Shown here: piece after piece, positions 58,339-64,000 of the stretch
How the letters are laid out: each line of letters begins with the position of its first letter
Numbering within the stretch: position 1 is the first letter of the stretch
Origin: Conus ventricosus
Taxonomy: Eukaryota > Mollusca > Gastropoda > Neogastropoda > Conidae
DNA length: 64,000 bases
Assembly: GCA_018398815.1 (NCBI GenBank)
Contig: CM031596.1
Location: 72,122,486-72,186,485 of the forward strand
Reading direction: 5' to 3'
Notes under the pieces: generated by a model
The model's input: only the letters and a program-made list of their open reading frames with translations
Database searches by the model: none
What the model was told of the DNA's origin: nothing
Translations under genes and position numbers: made by a program

Positions 58339-59794
58339 TACGTATGCCAATAATTTAACGTGGTTTACGCTATTAAGGCCCATTCACACACAAAAACGGA
58401 CTATGGAGGAATGGGATGGAGGAACGGGGTAGGGGTGAGGGCTGGGGGAGGAATGGGATGGAGGAACGGTGTAGGGGTGAGGGCTGGGAGAAATGGAGTG
58501 AGGAAGGAGGCAGATATAGGAGACTTATGTGGAAACAACGTTGTACAATTGGCCTTTTCAAACGTTCATCATGGCATGGATCCCACATCGTGGTATTATA
58601 CATATTTGTAACTAATCCTCAGTCTGTCAATGACACATAGTAATAGTCCACTTCACAACTTTGCAACACAACAGTCGCGATGGGTCCTAGTGAGGATTTC
58701 CTTTCACAACATGTTTGCTCCAGGTAGAAGTGATGTGTTGAACTTGGCCACAAAAAGTGCTGGAGGGGGCACTTTCTGCGATACACAGCATGGACGCTGT
58801 GGCAGTAAACGTGACAGGGAATAATCGGTTATAGTATTGAACCTCAGAACGACGACAATGTGGTTACCTTTGCCTTCAGTTTTGAATGGGGATAGCATGT
58901 TCTTCAGTGCTGAGTTCAGCATACTTTCTAAAGTTGCCAGGAGACTCCTAATAGGCATACGATCAGACTTGTGTAGGAAACAACTGAAGATTTGAACTAG
59001 CTGCTGGTTAGGGAGGAACAAAAGTGAACTTCATAAGGCATAAATTTATCAATGTAGAGTAGGTGTCTCTTAGCAGTTGGGTAAGACATCCGTCTAAAAA
59101 GGCACGCCTTCAGACGCCCACCCATCCAAAAGTTGCGGGTTCGAGTCCCGGCCAAGCAAAGAAAAAATGTGAAGAAAAAAAAATGTGAAGAAAAAAAAAG
59201 TGAAACAAAAATGAGAAGGTTAGTTAAGTAGAAAGTTAGGTAGTTAGTTAGTTAATTAGTTAGTTAATGAGAATAAGCTTTATTTCTTTATTATTTTTTT
59301 TGGCTTCTGCCAGACTACAAGTAGTAAAGAGCCTCTTTCTGTATGTCTCTGACTTTGTAATTGTCTTTTTTAAATCGAAAAAAACAAAATATGTATGTAC
59401 ATATGTATATAATAAAAGAAAACAAATTAATTAATAGAGTAGAAAAAACAAAAACAAAGAAGAGATGGAAATAGGAAGATAAAGAAAGAAATAAGACAGG
59501 GAGGACTGATGTGCCATGAAGACGTTATGAGAAGATGATTAGAAATTCAGAATAATAGAACTAAATAACTAACTAACTAACTGACTGACTAACTAACTAA
59601 TGAGCTCTTTTTTTCACTTATTCACTGTGCAGCCTTCGGGGTTTTGTTTTCCATTTTGTTTATCTCTCTTGCTTTTTTTGTTCTTTTCCTTCCCTCCCTC
59701 CTTCCTTCCCTCCCTCCTTCCTTCCTGTCTTTCTTTCTTTCTTTCTTTCTTCCGTTTTTTCATTATTTGCTCTAGTGGTATAATTGTCAAAACG
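58339..59794 (+). repeat. Satellite monomer U16 (type alpha), ends at virus-like element
   Basis: Near-identical to U14 (51186-52629), including the alpha junction (about 58743-58763), the duplicated G-rich block (58403-58495) and the break after GTCAAAACG. Confidence 0.9.
59063..59157 (+). repeat. tRNA-like segment of U16
   Basis: Intact 95-nt A box/B box block with GGGTTCGAGTCCCGGC. Confidence 0.7.
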
Positions 59795-59890
59795 AGAGAA
59801 CGGAGAAACACGGATTCAAGCTCACCCGCTCTCAACCGGTCTTAACCGGTTTCGAGCGGCCGACCTTGAATCCGTGTTTCTCCGTTCTCT
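59795..59890. repeat. Terminal hairpin of virus-like element
   Basis: Perfect 26-bp inverted arms (59795-59820 and 59865-59890; left arm begins AGAGAACGGAGAAACACGG). Inside them, after a 5-nt/5-nt internal loop, CCGCTC (59826-59831) pairs with GAGCGG (59854-59859). Then AACCGGT (59834-59840) pairs with ACCGGTT (59845-59851) around a CTTA loop. The 96 nt can thus fold as one long hairpin. It lies exactly at the satellite/element junction. Confidence 0.9.
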
Positions 59891-59966
59891 GACAAGTAAG
59901 ACTTCAACAATGAATTAAAAATGATAATCCATCACACATTTTTTCAATAAACAAAAAATAACGACC
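59891..59966. other. Subterminal spacer of virus-like element
   Basis: 76 bp of AT-rich sequence between the hairpin and the stop of the ATPase gene. Nothing else is seen. Confidence 0.5.
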
Positions 59967-60577
59967 CTACAAACAAACATACTGTGTAGGGTTATCCGTT
60001 TTCAATACTAATTTATTAACCTTTTCAGATTTTAGTTTTTGCTTAATCCTGTGTTTTTCTTGATCATTTTCAATAACATCATTTTCACGCAAACATTCTT
60101 CAAATGAGTCTCTGTCTTTCATGTGAAATAACACTACAGTCTTTAATTGTTCTCTAAAGTCTTTTAAAACTGAGTTATATTTCTGACATAAAATCCACAC
60201 ACTTATCCCATCATGCCTTCTGCTAAAAGCCAGTTTTGACAAAGTGTTTCTCTTTTTAACTATATCTTTTTCTGCTGAACAGTCATCTATAATAAAGATG
60301 TCTGCGTTCCCTCAAACACTTTATAAAAGTATTCTAAACACTCACTCAGTTTAGTGCTAGGATCAACTAAATATACGTCATCGTCTGTCCATATAAACCT
60401 TCTATCATGATATGCTTTGTTCCTTTTAAGTGTTGGACAGAAAATCACAATATAATCAAAATTATAACGATAAACTGTTTGTAATAGGTCGAGGACAAAT
60501 ATTGTTTTTCCACAGCCAGTCTGTCCACAAATCAATGAACAATGAGGCGCTTTTGTCATAAAGTTTAACTGCTCCAT
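59967..60577 (-). CDS. A32-like genome-packaging ATPase
   Basis: P-loop ATPase of about 203 residues, predicted to pump viral DNA into capsids. Walker A is GQTGCGKT at residues 18-25, and a Walker B IFIIDDCSA lies about residue 100. These are followed by SRRHDGISVWILCQKYNSV, typical of the sensor region of poxvirus A32/FtsK-HerA-type packaging ATPases. One base is missing between VFEG and the Walker B segment (near 60312), so the frame is broken once. Copy 1 has a different indel at that place, so the break is probably an error. It is the first gene after the terminal hairpin. The start is the ATG at 60577. Confidence 0.85.
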
Positions 60578-60593
60578 AGTTTTATAACAGAAT

Positions 60594-61450
60594 TTAATCT
60601 AATCCAGTTATTATTTTTATCATACTCTCCGTCAAAACTTGTTCAGTATAATAAAATCCTATGAGGCCTAAATGTGTAAGATTAATCCAATTCAGTTTTG
60701 TAAGATTGTTTCTATTTAAGTCAACATTGATTTTGTTGCTTGTTGTTATGATCTTAATATCCTCACCATTGTGAAGAACGACGATGGTAACTTTAAGGCG
60801 TTTAACGTCTAAGTTTTGCCAGCTAATATTAATTCCTTTTATAAGGTCGTCACTAACGCCCACAACCCCATCCCTCTCCACATCTTTAAAGACAGAAATT
60901 TCAAATATTATTGTGAACGTGTCTCCTAATTTTCTGCTTGGAAAGAACTGTAATTTTGTAGAAGCTTTCTTTAAAACCGTTTCTCTTCTGTGGAGGATGT
61001 ACTGTTTTTTCCCATACGGCGTTATTTCAATCTCTTTCCGACTATTGTCGTCCGGCATAAGACTTACATGTAAAGGGCCAGAGTTGAATGCTTTTCTGAA
61101 ACTTTTTGACGGCTAAAAAATGTAAATGGGCTTATGAATTCAAATTTTATTTCCCATTCTAAATATGGTTCTAAGTGCCATTTGCTGTCAGGTTTTCGAA
61201 CTATTTTATATTCATACTGGCCAGCATTATTTGCTTCTACATTGCGTAGTTGTTCTAGTTTAGGAAACTTTTTGTTGTCGCTAACCTCTTTGCGTTTATA
61301 ATCACCATCTTTAGTGTACTCAAAACCATACAAAGCGCCTATCTCACCATTCTGTTCAAAGTCTGCAACGTCTGCAAGGTCTTTTAATTCTAAGGTTATA
61401 CACCTTACAGGTGCTAATGTAACTCCCGGTTCCTCTGGCCCGCGCGACAT
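60594..61450 (-). CDS. Uncharacterised ~285-aa beta-rich protein (candidate structural)
   Basis: Start ATG 61450 (MSRGPEEPG), stop at 60594, 16 bp from the ATPase start. The frame is broken only at a T-run near 61106, where copy 1 has one more T and stays in frame, so an intact gene is likely. The sequence alternates hydrophobic and polar residues (TFTIIFEISVF, LKVTIVVLHNG), with no signal peptide and no catalytic motif. A beta-rich structural or capsid-associated role is inferred from composition and from its place in the packaging half; I do not recognise a family with confidence. Confidence 0.6.
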
Positions 61451-61469
61451 TATTTTTTAGAACAACTTA

Positions 61470-62159
61470 TTATTTTATTTCCAAAACAATGTGCAGGTTA
61501 ACACATTTCACGACTTTTCCTGTTTTGTCTGCAATTTTTATATTAAATGATCCGACCCTCCCACAAACTAATCTTTTAAACTGTAAATTAGGGAATTGTA
61601 TAATTTCATAATCGCAATATGCAGCTTTCCCTGACGGAAGAGTTCTTAAAACAGTTGAGGGCCTTCCATCATATAAGTTTTCATCAGTGCTCAGCTCATC
61701 CAAATGAACATAGAGTAATGAATGTAATGCAAGATCGAGCGGATTTTCTCCCTCATAAGTAGTTTTGTTTGGTGTAACTCTAAATCTATAATTGTCAGCT
61801 GCAAAGCCTAACATTTTAGCTAGCTCTTTATCAAAATAGTAACCTACTTCTTCTTCAGGCTTGAATGTTAACATTGTTTTCAGATTCGCATTGTTAAGTT
61901 TGAGAGTAATGTCAAGATTACTCATTGCTTCTTTTAGTGAGCAAAACCCGTAATAACCATCAGGTATTGTTAACTGGCTAACTTTGGTCCCTGTTTTGTC
62001 AATTTTTTGAATCTTATTATTCTTCTTTGATTCACTTATATTAAACCATACAACTTTGTAAAATATTTCATGAAGCGCAACCATTCTGCTTCCGCAATTG
62101 TTATCAATAGCATGTTCTAAAAACGAAGGACGGTGTTGAGTTGTTATTGTTACAAACAT
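61470..62159 (-). CDS. Uncharacterised 229-aa protein (candidate capsid/penton-type)
   Basis: Intact frame from ATG 62159 (leader GTTTTAAAA-ATG). It contains a mix of beta-prone segments, DGYYGFCSLKEA near residue 75, KMLGFAADNYRF near 135, and LHSLLYVHLDEL near 165. From memory, similar proteins recur in invertebrate genomes next to protein-primed PolB genes. Size and composition would fit a single jelly-roll minor capsid protein, but that is inference and needs structure prediction. It is head-to-head with the next gene, with only 18 bp between the two start codons. Confidence 0.65.
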   Translation of the reverse strand: MFVTITTQHRPSFLEHAIDNNCGSRMVALHEIFYKVVWFNISESKKNNKIQKIDKTGTKVSQLTIPDGYYGFCSLKEAMSNLDITLKLNNANLKTMLTFKPEEEVGYYFDKELAKMLGFAADNYRFRVTPNKTTYEGENPLDLALHSLLYVHLDELSTDENLYDGRPSTVLRTLPSGKAAYCDYEIIQFPNLQFKRLVCGRVGSFNIKIADKTGKVVKCVNLHIVLEIK

Positions 62160-62177
62160 TTTTAAAACAAAATAAAA

Positions 62178-63379
62178 ATGAGCGCGTTCAAATATACTAA
62201 AGATGCAAAATATTCTGTTGGGCCGCACTACAATCTTAAAAATATAGCAACTGGCACCCTTGACATTTCTGTGACCCAGACTGACACCTTTCAAGTAAAG
62301 GTGAGTACGCCATTAAAACAGATATCTTAACCCTCCTGTTAAAAAGACTACATCGCAAAAGTGTGGTTCAGTCATCCGATGCAGTTTTATCAGAACCAGT
62401 TAAACTTTGCTGTGTTTTGTGCATCAACTGGGTATGGAGTGTCGTATGCTGATCACTTAAATCATCCTGATCCTTTGGTGAGGTCAGTGTACAGATTCAT
62501 TTTATTACACCTTCAGACGTATTTTGACTGAACTGCAAGCGCCATTACCAAATGACAAACCGTTTAATCCATTCAGCAACCGAATAGACATGAAGGCTTT
62601 GAAAGGATCTGTAACGAATTCAATATTAATGTTAAGACAGACTTTAGACAAAAGTTGACCGCAATCATGGCTAGGCACCCTTATTTTTGGGGCGTGCACA
62701 GAAAGTATAACTATGACTGGAATCCTCCTTACACATCTTTCTCTTCAGGCACAGCTGTTCACCTCGGGTCCATAGAGCACGAGCATAAAACAGCATGGAT
62801 AACATTTATCTTAGACACTTCTAAGGGCCTAACTAAAGCAGGAATAGAAACGAATAAACGACTCATTCGTACTTACGTTTGGTGTTTGCTAGGTTCGCAG
62901 CACAAACGAGATCGAGCATAACTGATCCTATCTACTGGCTTTGATGCACAAAAACAGTACTTGGCAAATTTAGAGGACGCCATTAATTCTACAGTTGATT
63001 TACCTTCAAGTATTAAAAGGTACCAAAAGTTTTACAAATACGCAAGATCGAAAGTAGACTTGTTGTTGGCACTGGTTTATACATGCTGCCTTCTGACCTC
63101 AGGCTCCAGATAGGAACAATAATAAACTACAATAATGAAATCCTTGGGCAGGCAATGAACAGAAGGTCGGAAAAAACGAAAATAAATTCTGAGCCAGAAA
63201 TATTGCAAGCAGTAAACAAACAAGTCGACCCCCAAGAATAAGTCATCCAATCCCGTGGCCCAAAGCCCAAAGGCCGTTGAAGAAGTCAAAAAAAATAATG
63301 GCCATGATATGAAAAGACAGCGCTTGTTTTTGGATTAACTTGCTTAGGATTACTCGGTCTTTATTTTACTAAATATTAA
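62178..63379 (+). pseudogene. ~400-aa protein with C-terminal membrane anchor, frameshifted
   Basis: Starts MSAFKYTKDAKYSVGPHYNL at 62178. Coding signal continues in shifting frames: HPYFWGVHRKYNYDWNPPY near 62675-62730, GSIEHEHKTAWITFILDTSK near 62770-62825. It ends with a hydrophobic segment (ALVFGLTCLGLLGLYF) at the stop at 63377-63379. At least five indels break it. It looks like a virion or membrane protein with a C-terminal anchor. Its last 30 nt overlap the end of the convergent minus-strand gene. I recall related uncharacterised proteins in invertebrate genomes but no assigned function. Confidence 0.55.
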
Positions 63380-64000
63380 CCCAACTATTAAGAGAACTAA
63401 TGTCCATAAGTGCTCGGCCATAAAGCCAACTACTTTGCTTGCAGTAGACAAAAGCAGCTAACAATACCCCCTAATATACCCGGCAAAGCGTCCATGGCTT
63501 TACTGGCTAATTTTTTTAAAAAACCTGCAAGATGGTCAAGTTGTTTTTTTACCCATGATTTATCAGGCGGCGATGGAGGCGATGGTGGCGGAGGCACTGG
63601 ATTTGACCTCCACCGCCACCTGTAATAGCCAACGCCAGTGTACTTATTGCAAAACCTAAGGCTGTTATAACGCTTGCTAATGTGACACCTTGCTCTCTAA
63701 ACAGTGTTCTTATTCGTTCTGCTAGCGTTGTGTCTTCATATAAAATTCTTTGGATAGTTTCTCTTATTCTGCTCACTTGAGTTCGTAATTGTTCTCGGTT
63801 AGTAGACAACACTTTCTAGTCTGCTGATCTTTCTTGTTCAAGATCTTTTAGTCTTTGGGTTATTCTTTCTTTAATATCATGCCCTAAGTTGGCGTCATCA
63901 GGCTCAACGAGTTTTTCTTTTCTCTTTTTTATATGCTCATCTAGTTCAGCCAGTTTTGCTAAATTGTTTGTTAATCGCCTCTGATGCTTCTCAAAGCATG
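63350..64000 (-). CDS. Coiled-coil protein with Gly/Pro linker and membrane segments (runs off window)
   Basis: The visible part starts beyond the window edge. It comprises, in order: a long charged helical region (LAELDEHIKRE, RITQRLKDLEQE); a conserved-looking RIRETIQRILYEDTTLAERI / LFREQGVTLASVITALG block; a first hydrophobic segment (ALGFAISTLALAITG); a Gly run and a Pro/Ser-rich linker; a second helical part (WVKKQLDHLAGF) with ALPGILGGIVS; and a final membrane segment (LWTLVLLIVGLIFS) at the stop. One or two indels (near 63430 and 63820) break the frame. Architecture suggests an elongated membrane-anchored virion or fusion-like protein, but the function is unknown. Confidence 0.6.

Overview
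Eukaryotic, repeat-dominated DNA, most likely from a marine invertebrate and probably a mollusc. The basis is the mix of tRNA-like SINEs, a Gmr1-type LTR retrotransposon, a Polinton-grade virus-like element and a long kilobase-scale satellite; the species cannot be named from the sequence. There is no convincing single-copy host gene. Two N runs (11265-11364 and 56897-57896) are scaffold gaps, and several stretches (about 17.5-34.5 kb and 43-45.5 kb, plus 52.6-56.9 kb) carry many single-base indels compared with near-identical copies elsewhere, so much of the apparent gene decay may be assembly error.

Layout. (1) 1-5.8 kb: the polymerase half of an integrated virus-like element: a small membrane protein (-), two small proteins (+), a protein-primed family B DNA polymerase (-, broken by indels) and two small proteins (-), one of them a duplicate of the polymerase N-terminal region. 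(2) 5.8-9.25 kb: GT/GGGGT microsatellite, 70-bp tandem repeat, a tRNA-like SINE remnant, a 106-codon ORF with an in-frame stop, a LINE-type ORF1 with zinc knuckles cut by a fold-back element, a minisatellite and a long inverted repeat. (3) 9.25-34.55 and 44.17-52.63 kb: a tandem satellite with a 2.35-kb monomer; each unit holds a pol III-like (A box/B box) segment, a pyrimidine tract, a 22-bp palindrome and a GA tract. Full-length and internally deleted monomers alternate at the right end. Several units carry insertions. (4) 34552-44171: a 9.6-kb Ty3/Gypsy-class retrotransposon (-) inside one satellite unit, with 1.1-kb LTRs and the order Gag-PR-IN-RT-RH, i.e. integrase before reverse transcriptase (Gmr1 type). 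(5) 52.63-56.9 kb and again 59.8-64 kb: the packaging half of a virus-like element (A32-like ATPase, two uncharacterised proteins on -, a C-terminally anchored protein on +, a coiled-coil/two-membrane-segment protein on -), starting at the satellite junction with a ~96-nt near-perfect hairpin. The two copies share the same insertion point and the same flanking satellite unit and sit either side of a 1000-N gap, so they are best explained as one locus assembled twice.

How it fits together. The left-edge and right-edge elements share gene compactness, head-to-head gene pairs and an unusual TTTAAAAATG context at start codons. I infer that they are opposite halves of one family of integrated DNA viruses (Polinton/adintovirus grade: protein-primed PolB plus A32-type ATPase) whose terminus is a long hairpin. 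I cannot assign it to a named genus.
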